Positions 29,538 to 40,876 of a DNA stretch of 64,000 nucleotides are shown here, piece by piece. The notes under the pieces are model-generated. The model searched no databases. It saw only the letters and a list, made by a program, of their open reading frames with translations, and had not been told where the DNA came from. Within the stretch, counting starts at the first letter, position 1, and each line of letters begins with the position of its first letter. Origin of the DNA: Hyalangium gracile. GTDB taxonomy: Bacteria > Myxococcota > Myxococcia > Myxococcales > Myxococcaceae. The DNA lies in the NCBI RefSeq assembly GCF_020103725.1, contig NZ_JAHXBG010000007.1, positions 310,001 to 374,000 of the forward strand. Direction: 5' to 3'. Both the position numbers and the translations under genes were made by a program.

Positions 29538-30228
29538 CCGGCCCGGGGACGAAGCCGTCGAGGCGCACGCGCCTCCGCTGGATGACGTCCGTCGTCCGCT
29601 CCAGTCGCTCCATGGCGTGGGCCCGCTCCAGCTCGGCCCACAGCAGCGGCCCCAGCACCTGCCAGTGAGAAGGTTGGTCCACGGTGAGCTCCAGCAGCGT
29701 CACCGTGTGCCGGGGCACGTCCTGCGCGGCGGTGTCCGCGGGGAGCACCCGGGCCACATCCTCGGCGAGCCGCGCGCGCGTGGCCTCCTTCTGCTGGGGC
29801 TGGACGGTGAGCTGGGAGGTGGGCGTGAGCAGCGCGGCGAAGGCATCCGGGTGGATGCGCACCACCTTCGCGCCCGGGTACTGCGCGGCGAGCGAGTCCA
29901 CGGTGGCCTTGAGCACCGCGTCTCCCACGCCGAAGCCGAAGCGCGCGTTGACGCCAATCATGCCCTGCACGTCCGCGATGACGGCGCCCACCTTCCAGCC
30001 GTCGTGGTGGGCGTGGGTGGACAGATCGAACTCCTCCTTGAGGAGGTGGCCCTGGGTGAGAGCGAGCGCCTGGAGCGCCCCCAGCTTGTCTGGCTGGCCC
30101 CGGCGAGCGCGCTCGGCCTCGAGCAGGGTCTCCACGGCGAGCTGGACGGGCTGGGCGCTGCGGGCAACGGCCCAGGGGTGCAGGGCGATGAGGGCGGTGG
30201 CGGTGGTGTCGTCGATGGGGTAGGGCAT
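29521..30228 (-). CDS. degenerate GGDEF-like protein
   Basis: A 235-residue protein without a named family match that I can assert. Residues about 80-155 follow the GGDEF fold: VIADVQGMIGVNARFGFGVG aligns with the usual DLDHFKxINDxxGHxxGD block, and VVRIHPDAFAALL aligns with the RYGGEEFAVLL block. The active-site motif is replaced by HPDAF and no RxxD I-site precedes it, so it should not make c-di-GMP and probably does not bind it at that site. It is a candidate protein-interaction or regulatory relic. Its 3' end overlaps the convergent M23 gene by 17 bp. Confidence 0.55.
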   Translation of the reverse strand: MPYPIDDTTATALIALHPWAVARSAQPVQLAVETLLEAERARRGQPDKLGALQALALTQGHLLKEEFDLSTHAHHDGWKVGAVIADVQGMIGVNARFGFGVGDAVLKATVDSLAAQYPGAKVVRIHPDAFAALLTPTSQLTVQPQQKEATRARLAEDVARVLPADTAAQDVPRHTVTLLELTVDQPSHWQVLGPLLWAELERAHAMERLERTTDVIQRRRVRLDGFVPGPATPRG

Positions 30229-30271
30229 CGCCGCTCTTGTAGCGCGGAGCCCGTGCGCGCGCAGGTTCTGC

Positions 30272-31432
30272 TCAGCGGCGGTGCGCCGTCACCGTCACCT
30301 CGTCGCGGTCATGGTAGAGCTGGCGCACGGTCAGCCCCTTCCAGCCGCCGTCCTCGGTGAGCGTGTGGCGCACGCGCAGGAGGATGGGGTTCTTGTCCTT
30401 CATGGGCAGCTTGATGTTGGCCACCAGGTGCGAGGCCCAGCCGCGCCGCCCCCACTTGGCCAGCAGCTGCGCCACCTCGAGCGGGCGCCAGGCCATGTCG
30501 CAGAAGAGCCAGTCCGCGGGCTCCTCCGGGGCGAAGGCGAAGGCGCTCTCCTGCACGTGCCGCACGCGAGGGTTCGAGGCCAGCTCGGGCATGAGCTTCG
30601 CGGGATCCACGGCAATCACCCGCGCGCCGCGCGCCACCAGCCGCTGCGTCCAGCCGCCGGGAGCCGCTCCGAGGTCCACGCAGACGTCGCCCCGGCCCGG
30701 CTCGAAGGGCAGGCCATCGAGCGCCTCCTCCAGCTTCATGGCCGCTCGGGAGGGAGACTCGCCCTCGCGCCGCATCCTCCGCCGGCCGCCGGGTGCCAGG
30801 GAGAGGGCATCGCGCGCGTGCACCGCGCCCACCACGGTGACGCCCGGGGCCACGCACAGCGAGACGAGCCGGGCTCCCTCCTCCCGGGCGCGATCCGCAT
30901 CCTCGAGGAGACGGCCGCTCGGAAGGAGTCCGCGTACGGCCTCGCGAAGCGCCTCGGCCTGGGCCGCGAGCGCGTTGCCCTTGGGGGTGTCCGGCGTGAA
31001 CGCCTGGAGCACCAGCGGCGACGAATGCGGCAGGGCGCCCACCGCCTGGGCCACCGCGGCGGCGAGCGACTCGGGCGCCTCGTCCTGGAAGCACGCCACC
31101 ACGCGGCTCCCCTGCCGGGCGAAGGCGGGAGCGAGCCCCTGCTTCCCCTCGCTCTCCACCAGCGCCTCGCCCAGCAGTCGCGGCTCCGCCGAGGCCCAGG
31201 CCAGCTCCTCATAGAGGTGGGGCTCGAAGCCGGCGCGGCATGTCCAGAGCCAGCGCCCGGGCCGGGCTTCCAGAGTCTGTGGGGGCATGGGGGGCATCCG
31301 CACCCGGGGTGGGATGCGAAGGGCGGGCGAGGCGGGAGCAGGCTTCTCCGCGGGCCGGCCATGGGCACGCGGCGAGCGCTGCGCGGAAGGGTGGGCGGGG
31401 CGACGGTTCTGGGGATTTCGGCGTCGTGGCAT
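30272..31432 (-). CDS. FtsJ/RlmM-like 2'-O-ribose RNA methyltransferase
   Basis: A 386-residue protein with a basic, disordered N-terminus (MPRRRNPQNRRP, then a Pro/Arg-rich stretch to about 50) and a C-terminal Rossmann methyltransferase. Motif I is CVDLGAAPGGWTQ. The Lys-Asp-Lys-Glu tetrad of FtsJ-fold enzymes is present: Lys in SRAAMKLEEA, Asp in FCDMAWRP, Lys in NIKLPMK and Glu in HDRDEVTVT. The middle part resembles the THUMP-containing region of RlmM, which methylates 23S rRNA C2498. Assignment to RlmM rather than another FtsJ relative is tentative. The ATG at 31432 is preferred over a longer in-frame start. Confidence 0.8.
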   Translation of the reverse strand: MPRRRNPQNRRPAHPSAQRSPRAHGRPAEKPAPASPALRIPPRVRMPPMPPQTLEARPGRWLWTCRAGFEPHLYEELAWASAEPRLLGEALVESEGKQGLAPAFARQGSRVVACFQDEAPESLAAAVAQAVGALPHSSPLVLQAFTPDTPKGNALAAQAEALREAVRGLLPSGRLLEDADRAREEGARLVSLCVAPGVTVVGAVHARDALSLAPGGRRRMRREGESPSRAAMKLEEALDGLPFEPGRGDVCVDLGAAPGGWTQRLVARGARVIAVDPAKLMPELASNPRVRHVQESAFAFAPEEPADWLFCDMAWRPLEVAQLLAKWGRRGWASHLVANIKLPMKDKNPILLRVRHTLTEDGGWKGLTVRQLYHDRDEVTVTAHRR

Positions 31433-31607
31433 TGCGTGGTCTCTGTTCCGCTTTACTCTGTCCTGACCGCGCGTAGGGCAGACAGGCAAGAGGAATGCCT
31501 CGGGTGCGCGCGTGGTTTTCCCGAGACTCCCTCTTACATCTCCTGGGATTTCCCTTCACTCGCCGCCGCCCTTCGGGGATTCTCCGGCCCGCGAGAGAGC
31601 CGAACGA

Positions 31608-34430
<2,823 letters not shown>

Positions 34431-34455
34431 ACAGTCCGCCCATCCGGCTGCATCG

Positions 34456-34506
34456 ACCGGCGCGGTCTCTCCTCCCCACGGAGCGAGGGCCGCGCCGGTG
34501 CCTTTT
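34456..34506 (+). terminator. intrinsic terminator after secA
   Basis: ACCGGCGCGG (34456-34465) and CCGCGCCGGT (34490-34499) make a perfect 10-bp stem, followed by GCCTTTTC. It lies 25 bases past the secA stop. Confidence 0.75.
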
Positions 34507-34792
34507 CAGGGCTCCTGCCTGCTGCGCTCATGGAACCTGGCCAGCGCACGGCCGCCTGCTGGACGGGCGGGCGAGCCCGGTGTGGAGATGTAGGCAAGCC
34601 TGAAGCGGTGAAAGCTTGCGGACTCCCGAGGGGTTTTGTTAGGAACCCGCCCGCCCTGGGCTCCACCCTGGGCGGTAGGACGCAGCAAACCACTACTCAC
34701 ACGCTCGTGTCCGGCACCCGGTGCTCCTCTCCACGAGGGGCAAACGGCCGGAGCTTCCATCGAGCGTGGCGGAACAACCGGAGAAGAACCAC
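34507..34792 (+). other. rpsB leader region with a stem-loop
   Basis: About 290 bases without a gene separate the secA terminator from rpsB. CCGCCC (34651-34656) and GGGCGG (34670-34675) form a stem enclosing a repeated CCTGGG element. The promoter was not clearly identified; TTGCGG with TTAGGA 17 bp later (about 34616-34644) is a weak candidate. Ribosomal protein leaders are often autoregulated, which is plausible but unshown here. Confidence 0.4.
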
Positions 34793-35773
<981 letters not shown>

Positions 35774-35802
35774 GCCCGCTGTCCAGCACCCGTACTGAAG
35801 TC

Positions 35803-35838
35803 GGCCGGGTGGTGGGGCCTCCTCACCGCCCGGCCTTT
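35803..35838 (+). terminator. hairpin between rpsB and tsf
   Basis: GGCCGGG (35803-35809) pairs with CCCGGCC (35829-35835), with inner GGTG/CACC pairs, followed by TTT. Since tsf follows 80 bases later, it may be partial attenuation rather than full termination. Confidence 0.6.
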
Positions 35839-35918
35839 CCATTTCCCCAACCGAAGTACTTGAACCTCAACGCCCCGGACGGCGCATGGCGCCGGGCAGG
35901 CGGGGCCTGGAGAAGAAC

Positions 35919-36578
35919 ATGGCTGAGATCAGCGCCACGATGGTGAAGGACCTCCGCGAGAAGACCGGCGCGGGCATGATGGACTGCAAGAAGGCGCTCG
36001 CCGAGAGCGGCGGAGACTTCGTCAAGGCCGAGGAGTGGCTGCGCAAGAAGGGCATCGCCAAGGCCGGCAGCAAGGAGGGCCGCGTCGCGGCCGAGGGCAT
36101 CATCGCCACCTACGTCCACAGCAGCCGCATCGGCGTGATGGTGGAGGTCAACTGCGAGACGGACTTCGTGGCTCGCAACGAGGACTTCCAGGCCCTGGCC
36201 AAGGACATCGCCATGCACGTCGCCGCGGCCAGCCCGCAGTACGTGCGCCGCGAGGAGATCCCCGCCGACGTGCTGGAGAAGGAGAAGGAGATCCAGCGCG
36301 CCCAGCTCCAGGAGCAGAAGAAGCCCGAGGCCATGTGGGACAAGATCCTCGTGGGCAAGATCGAGAAGTTCTACGAGACGGTCTGCCTGGTGGACCAGGT
36401 CTGGGTGAAGGACGACAAGAAGAAGGTCGGTGAGATGGTGACCGAGCGCGCCGCGAAGATCGGCGAGAAGGTCTCCATCCGTCGCTTCACGCGCTACGTG
36501 GTGGGCGAGGGCATCGAGAAGAAGAAGGATGACCTGGCCGCCGAGGTCGCCAAGACGCTGGGCACCGGCAAGGCCTAA
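35919..36578 (+). CDS. tsf: translation elongation factor Ts
   Basis: A 219-residue EF-Ts, the nucleotide exchange factor of EF-Tu. The N-terminal UBA-like domain ISATMVKDLREKTGAGMMDC and the EVNCETDFVARNEDF core are diagnostic. It is shorter than the 280-residue enteric form because the second core subdomain is reduced, as in several other bacterial groups. ATG at 35919 has GGAGAAGA directly upstream. It belongs to the rpsB-tsf-pyrH-frr cluster widespread in bacteria. Confidence 0.97.
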   Translation: MAEISATMVKDLREKTGAGMMDCKKALAESGGDFVKAEEWLRKKGIAKAGSKEGRVAAEGIIATYVHSSRIGVMVEVNCETDFVARNEDFQALAKDIAMHVAAASPQYVRREEIPADVLEKEKEIQRAQLQEQKKPEAMWDKILVGKIEKFYETVCLVDQVWVKDDKKKVGEMVTERAAKIGEKVSIRRFTRYVVGEGIEKKKDDLAAEVAKTLGTGKA

Positions 36579-36610
36579 AGGGCACGTCGTCGGCCCGCTG
36601 GGCTGACGTG

Positions 36611-36663
36611 GGGCCGCGCGCTCCGGTCCGAAGAGGACCTGGGCCCGCGGCCCTTCGCGTTTT
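36611..36663 (+). terminator. intrinsic terminator between tsf and pyrH
   Basis: GGGCCGCG (36611-36618) pairs with CGCGGCCC (36646-36653), with an inner GGTCC/GGACC stem, followed by TTCGCGTTTT. pyrH begins 110 bases later and so probably has its own promoter. Confidence 0.65.
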
Positions 36664-36774
36664 CCGGGGCCTGCCCGGAGTCCCGGCCGGGAGGTTCACC
36701 AGCGACGGTTCTTCCCCGGTCCGCCGACTCCAACGTTGATCGGGGGCGGGGTGGGGGATATGGAGCGGAACCGC

Positions 36775-37524
36775 ATGTCCGACCCGACCCGCTCCCTTCG
36801 ATACAAGCGCATCCTCCTCAAGCTCTCGGGCGAGGCCCTGATGGGCGATGGCAAGTACGGCATCCACCCGCCCACGCTCACCCGCATCGCCAGCGAGGTG
36901 AAGGAGCTGGTGCAGGCCGGCATCGAGCTGGCCGTCGTCATCGGCGGAGGCAACATCTTCCGCGGCGTGGCTGGCGCCACCGAGGGCATGGACCGCGCGA
37001 GCGCTGACTACATGGGCATGCTCGCCACCTGCATCAACTCCATGGCCATGCAGGACGCGCTGGAGAAGCAGGGCGTCTTCACCCGGGTGCTGTCGGCCAT
37101 CAAGATGGAGCAGATCGCCGAGCCCTACATCCGCCGCCGCGCCGTGCGCCACCTGGAGAAGGGGCGCGTGGTCATCTTCGCCGCCGGCACCGGCAACCCC
37201 TACTTCACCACCGACACCGCCGCCAGCTTGCGCGCCATGGAGATCAACGCCGAGGTGATTCTCAAGGCGACCAAGGTGGACGGCGTCTACAACGCGGACC
37301 CGAAGAAGGACGCCACCGCGCGGCGCTACCGCTCCCTCACGTACATGGACGTGCTCAAGCAGAACCTGAACGTGATGGACTCGACGGCCATCTCGCTGTG
37401 CATGGACAACAAGCTGCCCATCATCGTCTTTGACCTGACGACGCGCGGCAACATCGGTCGGGCCGTGCTGGGCAACGGGGATATCGGTACAGTGGTGGGC
37501 GCGGCCGAGACGGCCTGGGCCTGA
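36775..37524 (+). CDS. pyrH: UMP kinase
   Basis: A 249-residue bacterial UMP kinase of the amino acid kinase fold, making UDP from [56 protein letters not shown] and [13 protein letters not shown] are all family motifs. The ATG at 36775 (MSDPTRS) is preferred over an in-frame start 13 codons earlier; GGAG lies upstream. It lies between tsf and frr as usual. Confidence 0.97.
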   Translation: MSDPTRSLRYKRILLKLSGEALMGDGKYGIHPPTLTRIASEVKELVQAGIELAVVIGGGNIFRGVAGATEGMDRASADYMGMLATCINSMAMQDALEKQGVFTRVLSAIKMEQIAEPYIRRRAVRHLEKGRVVIFAAGTGNPYFTTDTAASLRAMEINAEVILKATKVDGVYNADPKKDATARRYRSLTYMDVLKQNLNVMDSTAISLCMDNKLPIIVFDLTTRGNIGRAVLGNGDIGTVVGAAETAWA

Positions 37525-37548
37525 GCTTCTCCTTCCTAGGAGCACACA

Positions 37549-38109
37549 ATGGCGAACGAGGAAGTCGTCACGCAGTTGAAGAGCCGTATCGACAAGACGC
37601 TCGATGACCTCAAGAAGGACCTGTCCAAGGTGCGCACGGGCCGTGCCAGCACCAGCCTGCTGGACGGCATCCGCGTGGACTTCTACGGCACCCCCACGCC
37701 GCTCAACGGCGTGGCCAGCGTGCAGTCCCCCGAGCCCCGGCTCATCACCATCAAGCCGTGGGACAAGAGCGTGCTGAAGGAGATCGACAAGGCCATCCGC
37801 GAGGCGAACCTGGGGCTCAACCCCATGAACGACGGCGAGATGATCCGCCTGCCGTTCCCGCCGCTGACCGAGGAGCGCCGCAAGGAGATCGCCAAGCAGG
37901 TGAAGTCCAAGGGCGAGGAGCACAAGGTCGCCATCCGCAACATCCGCCGCGACGCCAACGAGCTCCTGAAGACGCAGCTGAAGGACAAGAAGATCACCGA
38001 GGACGACAACAAGCGGCTCCAGGAGAAGGTGCAGAAGGAGACCGACAACGGGGTGGCCGAGGTGGACAAGATCGTCGCGGCCAAGGAAAAGGAAGTCATG
38101 TCGGTCTGA
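37549..38109 (+). CDS. frr: ribosome recycling factor
   Basis: A 186-residue RRF that, with EF-G, splits ribosomes after termination. The N-terminal KTLDDLKKDLSKVRTGRAST, the PLNGVASVQSPEPRLITIKPW domain II and the RKEIAKQVKSKGEEHKVAIRN helix are conserved. Start ATG has AGGAG seven bases upstream. It lies 24 bp after pyrH and is probably co-transcribed. Confidence 0.97.
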   Translation: MANEEVVTQLKSRIDKTLDDLKKDLSKVRTGRASTSLLDGIRVDFYGTPTPLNGVASVQSPEPRLITIKPWDKSVLKEIDKAIREANLGLNPMNDGEMIRLPFPPLTEERRKEIAKQVKSKGEEHKVAIRNIRRDANELLKTQLKDKKITEDDNKRLQEKVQKETDNGVAEVDKIVAAKEKEVMSV

Positions 38110-38131
38110 TTTGGGGGTTTAATGGGGCGCC

Positions 38132-39109
38132 ATGCGCTCCGCCCTCATCGCCGAGCCCGCCATCCCCGTCGCCACGGCCCTGCGCAAGTTCCTCGAGAGC
38201 GCGGGCTACGCGGTCATCGTCGTCAGTACCGCCAGCGAGGCGCTCCGGGAGGTCCGTACGAGTCCTCCCGAGCTGCTGCTGGCCTCGCTCTCCCCCTCGC
38301 TGGATGGCGAGGCGCTGTGCCGGGAGGTGAAGGAGGAGTCTCCCGAGCTCCCGGTGCTCCTGCTCTACATGCCGGAGGAGGAGAACCCCGAGGAGCGCGC
38401 CACCGCCGCCGGGGCGGATGCGTGCCTGGTGGGCCCCCTCAAGCGCACCACGGTGGTGACGTGCGTGGGGCTGATGCTCCAGGTGGCCGAGGCTCGTGCC
38501 GCCGCCCGCTCCGCCGCGCCTGCCACGCCTCCCGCGCCTCCGCCGTCGGCCGAGTCCGATGACCTGGCGGCCCGCAAGCTCGGGCTGGAGGGCCCGGGCT
38601 CCGCGGACTTCGACTTCCTCAAGCGGCTGCTGCTCATGGAGGTGAAGCGCAGCCGGCGCTACCGTTACCCCATCGCCCTGCTGCTGCTGGAGCTGGACCG
38701 CCTGAACGAGCGCACGGCGCAGTTGGGGTCCTCTCAGCGCACCACGCTGCTGGCGGAGACGCTGGGGCTCATCTCCGGGGGCGTGCGGGACATCGACGTC
38801 ATCGTCCCCACCACCGAGGGCAAGTTCGTGGCCTTCCTGCCGCACACGCCCAAGGTGGGCGCGCTGGTGGTGGCCGAGCGGCTGCGGCAGCGGGTGAAGA
38901 GCCTGTCCCGCCTGCCCAACATGTCGGTGTCCATGGGGCTGTCCGTCTTCGAGCCCTCGCCCGTGCGCGGCCAGACGCAGGTGAGCTTCGGCAACCTGAT
39001 GAAGGACGCCAGCGAGGCGCTGCGCAAGGCCCAGAACGCCGGAGGGGACCGCGTGGAGTACATCGAGCGGGAGATGCCGGAGGACGAGGAGCCGCCGCCG
39101 GAGGACTGA
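38132..39109 (+). CDS. pseudo-receiver plus degenerate GGDEF protein with retained I-site
   Basis: A 325-residue protein. The N-terminal domain follows the receiver fold (ALIAEPAIPVATALRKFLESAGY, PSLDGEALC) but lacks the phospho-acceptor Asp, with AS in its place. A Pro/Ala linker at about 130-148 leads to a GGDEF-like domain in which the active site is TEGKF at residues 228-232. The RxxD I-site is kept as RDID exactly five residues before. By analogy with enzymatically dead GGDEF proteins that bind c-di-GMP at the I-site, it may be an effector. It follows frr by 22 bp and has a Glu/Pro-rich C-terminus. Confidence 0.75.
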   Translation: MRSALIAEPAIPVATALRKFLESAGYAVIVVSTASEALREVRTSPPELLLASLSPSLDGEALCREVKEESPELPVLLLYMPEEENPEERATAAGADACLVGPLKRTTVVTCVGLMLQVAEARAAARSAAPATPPAPPPSAESDDLAARKLGLEGPGSADFDFLKRLLLMEVKRSRRYRYPIALLLLELDRLNERTAQLGSSQRTTLLAETLGLISGGVRDIDVIVPTTEGKFVAFLPHTPKVGALVVAERLRQRVKSLSRLPNMSVSMGLSVFEPSPVRGQTQVSFGNLMKDASEALRKAQNAGGDRVEYIEREMPEDEEPPPED

Positions 39110-39117
39110 GCCGGGGC

Positions 39118-39450
39118 TCAGGCCGTGTAGGCGAGGTCCGCGCCGCTGATGTCCCGCACCACGTCCGCGACGAAGGCGAAGAGCTCCAGGCCCTTGCCCT
39201 TGTCGTCGCGCCAGGTGCCGGTGGCGTCGTCGTAGGTGAAGTGGATGCCCTGGCTCTTGCCGGCCACCCAGATCTGCCGCACGGCGCGCTGGGTGTTGAC
39301 GATGCACTTCTCCCGCGAGCGGGAGGTGAGGGTGAGCATGTCGCCGGTGCTCTCCGCCTCGAGGATGTCCGGATCGATGGCGTCCGCGGCGGCGAGCATG
39401 CGCTTGAAGACCGCGGCGACGAGCTGGTTGTAGCGGGCTTCGTCCATCAT
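39118..39450 (-). CDS. cyaY: frataxin-like iron donor protein CyaY
   Basis: A 110-residue protein of the frataxin/CyaY family, which binds iron and regulates Fe-S cluster assembly on IscS/IscU. The match is in the central sheet: MLTLTSRSREKCIVNTQRAV, then RQIWVAGKSQGIHFTYDD and GTWRDDKGKGLELFAFV, aligned with the family block around the conserved Gln-x-W and the acidic helix 1 (DAIDPDILEAE). Start is ambiguous among GTG at 39459, ATG at 39450 and ATG at 39447. It lies about 13 bp downstream of sixA. Frataxin is best known from eukaryotes and beta/gammaproteobacteria. Confidence 0.75.
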   Translation of the reverse strand: MMDEARYNQLVAAVFKRMLAAADAIDPDILEAESTGDMLTLTSRSREKCIVNTQRAVRQIWVAGKSQGIHFTYDDATGTWRDDKGKGLELFAFVADVVRDISGADLAYTA

Positions 39451-39463
39451 CGGCGGCACCCGC

Positions 39464-39958
39464 TCACTGGATGACGTCGATCACCTGCTGGCCGGGAGGC
39501 GCGTAGAACAGGAACTTCATCTGGGGCGCGTCGCCCTCGCCACGCTCCAGGGCGATGACGGTGCCGGGGTTCACCGGCTTGGGGAACGACTGCATGCCCA
39601 GCAGGTGGGCGGCCAGCGCTCCCATGGAGGGCTGGTGCCCCACGAGCACGAGGTTCTGGTCCGCGTGCTCGGCGATGACGGGCTCCACGGCGCCCACGGG
39701 CATGTCCGGCAGCAGGCAGCGGTGGACGCGCAGCAGCCCCTCGTGCCTGGTGGCGAAGGAGAGGATCTGCGCCGTCTGGACGGTGCGGACCAGGGGGCTC
39801 GTCAGGATGAGCGAGATGGGCCCCATGCGCTCCGACAGCGAGGTGAAGTGCTGGGCGGTGTTCGCGCGGGCCTTCGCGGTCAGCGCGCGCGCCTCGTCGC
39901 CAAGACCCTCGGGGATCTCCGCGTCCGCATCGCCGTGCCTTACCAGGAAAATCCTCAA
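39464..39958 (-). CDS. sixA: phosphohistidine phosphatase SixA
   Basis: A 164-residue histidine phosphatase-superfamily protein. The catalytic RHG lies at the N-terminus (RIFLVRHGDADAE), with ILTSPLVRTVQTAQ and the second catalytic His in LVGHQPSMG. SixA removes phosphate from histidine residues, for example on phosphotransferase or histidine kinase proteins. The TTG start at 39958 is chosen because GGAGG lies four bases upstream and the length then matches the family; an ATG 22 codons earlier lacks a ribosome site. cyaY follows by about 13 bp. Confidence 0.85.
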   Translation of the reverse strand: MRIFLVRHGDADAEIPEGLGDEARALTAKARANTAQHFTSLSERMGPISLILTSPLVRTVQTAQILSFATRHEGLLRVHRCLLPDMPVGAVEPVIAEHADQNLVLVGHQPSMGALAAHLLGMQSFPKPVNPGTVIALERGEGDAPQMKFLFYAPPGQQVIDVIQ

Positions 39959-39984
39959 AGTCCCTCCACCGCTGCGCGACAAAT

Positions 39985-39998
39985 CGAACCGCGGTTCG
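39985..39998. repeat. 14-bp perfect palindrome upstream of sixA
   Basis: CGAACCGCGGTTCG is perfectly symmetrical and lies 27 bases upstream of the sixA TTG start. It is long enough to be an operator, but no regulator is indicated. Confidence 0.4.
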
Positions 39999-40111
39999 TA
40001 CACGACCGTGGCCGGGTTGGTCAAAGGTAATGCGGGGATTGTTCAGTGGCGGGGATCCCCCCCGGTAGGTTGTCGAGGAGGCGCTGAACCCTGTCCCGCG
40101 AGGCGGGAGAA

Positions 40112-40117
40112 TATACT
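40112..40117 (+). promoter_or_regulatory. candidate -10 element of the lipoprotein gene
   Basis: TATACT lies 34 bases before the ATG at 40151. No good -35 was found 16-18 bp upstream, so this is only a candidate. Confidence 0.3.
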
Positions 40118-40150
40118 GTGCGCTCGATTCCGTCCCCGTCAGGAGTGGGC

Positions 40151-40843
40151 ATGCGTCGGTCGCTGTGGGTGCTGTGTGTGGTGCTGGGCTTCTCAGGTTG
40201 CAAGAAGGAGAAGGCGGAGCCAGCACCCCGGGCGGCCGAGGTGGCCCGGCCCTCGTCCGCCCCGCACGAGGGCGAGCAGGCGCCGGAGGACGGAGCCGGC
40301 GGCGCCGAGTTCGGCCCCCACGCGTACACGGTGACGAAGCCGAAGCTGAACGCCTATGTGGGCTACCAGCGCAAGCTGCTGGAGGCCTACGAGAGCCTGC
40401 TGAAGGACGTGGCCATGGCCAAGGTGAAGCCGGACGCCGGGCGAGGGGACGCGATGGCGGAAGTCAACGCCACCATGAAGCTCATCGAGGGCAAGGCGAA
40501 GGCGGAGGAGGCGGCGCGCAAGGAGGCCGGGCTCACCGAGGAGGACGTCAACGGCATCGCCGAGGTGGTGACGGCCGTCATCGGCCAGCGTCAGCTGACC
40601 CAGTCGCTGAAGTTCGACGAGGAGCTGACGAAGCTGGAGGAGATGCAGGCGAAGCTGACGCCGGAGCAGCGCGAGGAGCTGGCGCCGCAGCTGGCCGCCA
40701 TGCGCGAGCGCATCGAGGACCTCCAGAAGCTCACCGAGGCGCGGCGCACGTACGGGGACGCCAACGTGGACATGGTCCTCACCCGTGAGGAGGACCTCAC
40801 GAAGAACTACCAGGACATGCTCAACACCTTCAGCAAGAGGTGA
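40151..40843 (+). CDS. lipoprotein of unknown function
   Basis: A 230-residue protein with a short signal peptide and lipobox (VVLGFSGCKKE), placing it on the envelope. After a Pro/Ala/Glu-rich spacer, the mature part is predicted mostly helical and charged (YQRKLLEAYESLL; EELTKLEEMQAKLTPEQREEL), with coiled-coil character. I recognise no catalytic motif or named family. The ATG at 40151 has AGGAG five bases upstream; an in-frame start 11 codons earlier has none. It is convergent with the large oxidoreductase gene. Confidence 0.75.
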   Translation: MRRSLWVLCVVLGFSGCKKEKAEPAPRAAEVARPSSAPHEGEQAPEDGAGGAEFGPHAYTVTKPKLNAYVGYQRKLLEAYESLLKDVAMAKVKPDAGRGDAMAEVNATMKLIEGKAKAEEAARKEAGLTEEDVNGIAEVVTAVIGQRQLTQSLKFDEELTKLEEMQAKLTPEQREELAPQLAAMRERIEDLQKLTEARRTYGDANVDMVLTREEDLTKNYQDMLNTFSKR

Positions 40844-40876
40844 GGCGCCGCAAGGGACACCTCACCTCGGTGAAGG

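Noticed and set aside
35803-36663. The hairpins around tsf as riboswitches
   Set aside because: They have terminator form with T-rich ends and match no known riboswitch core that I recognise.
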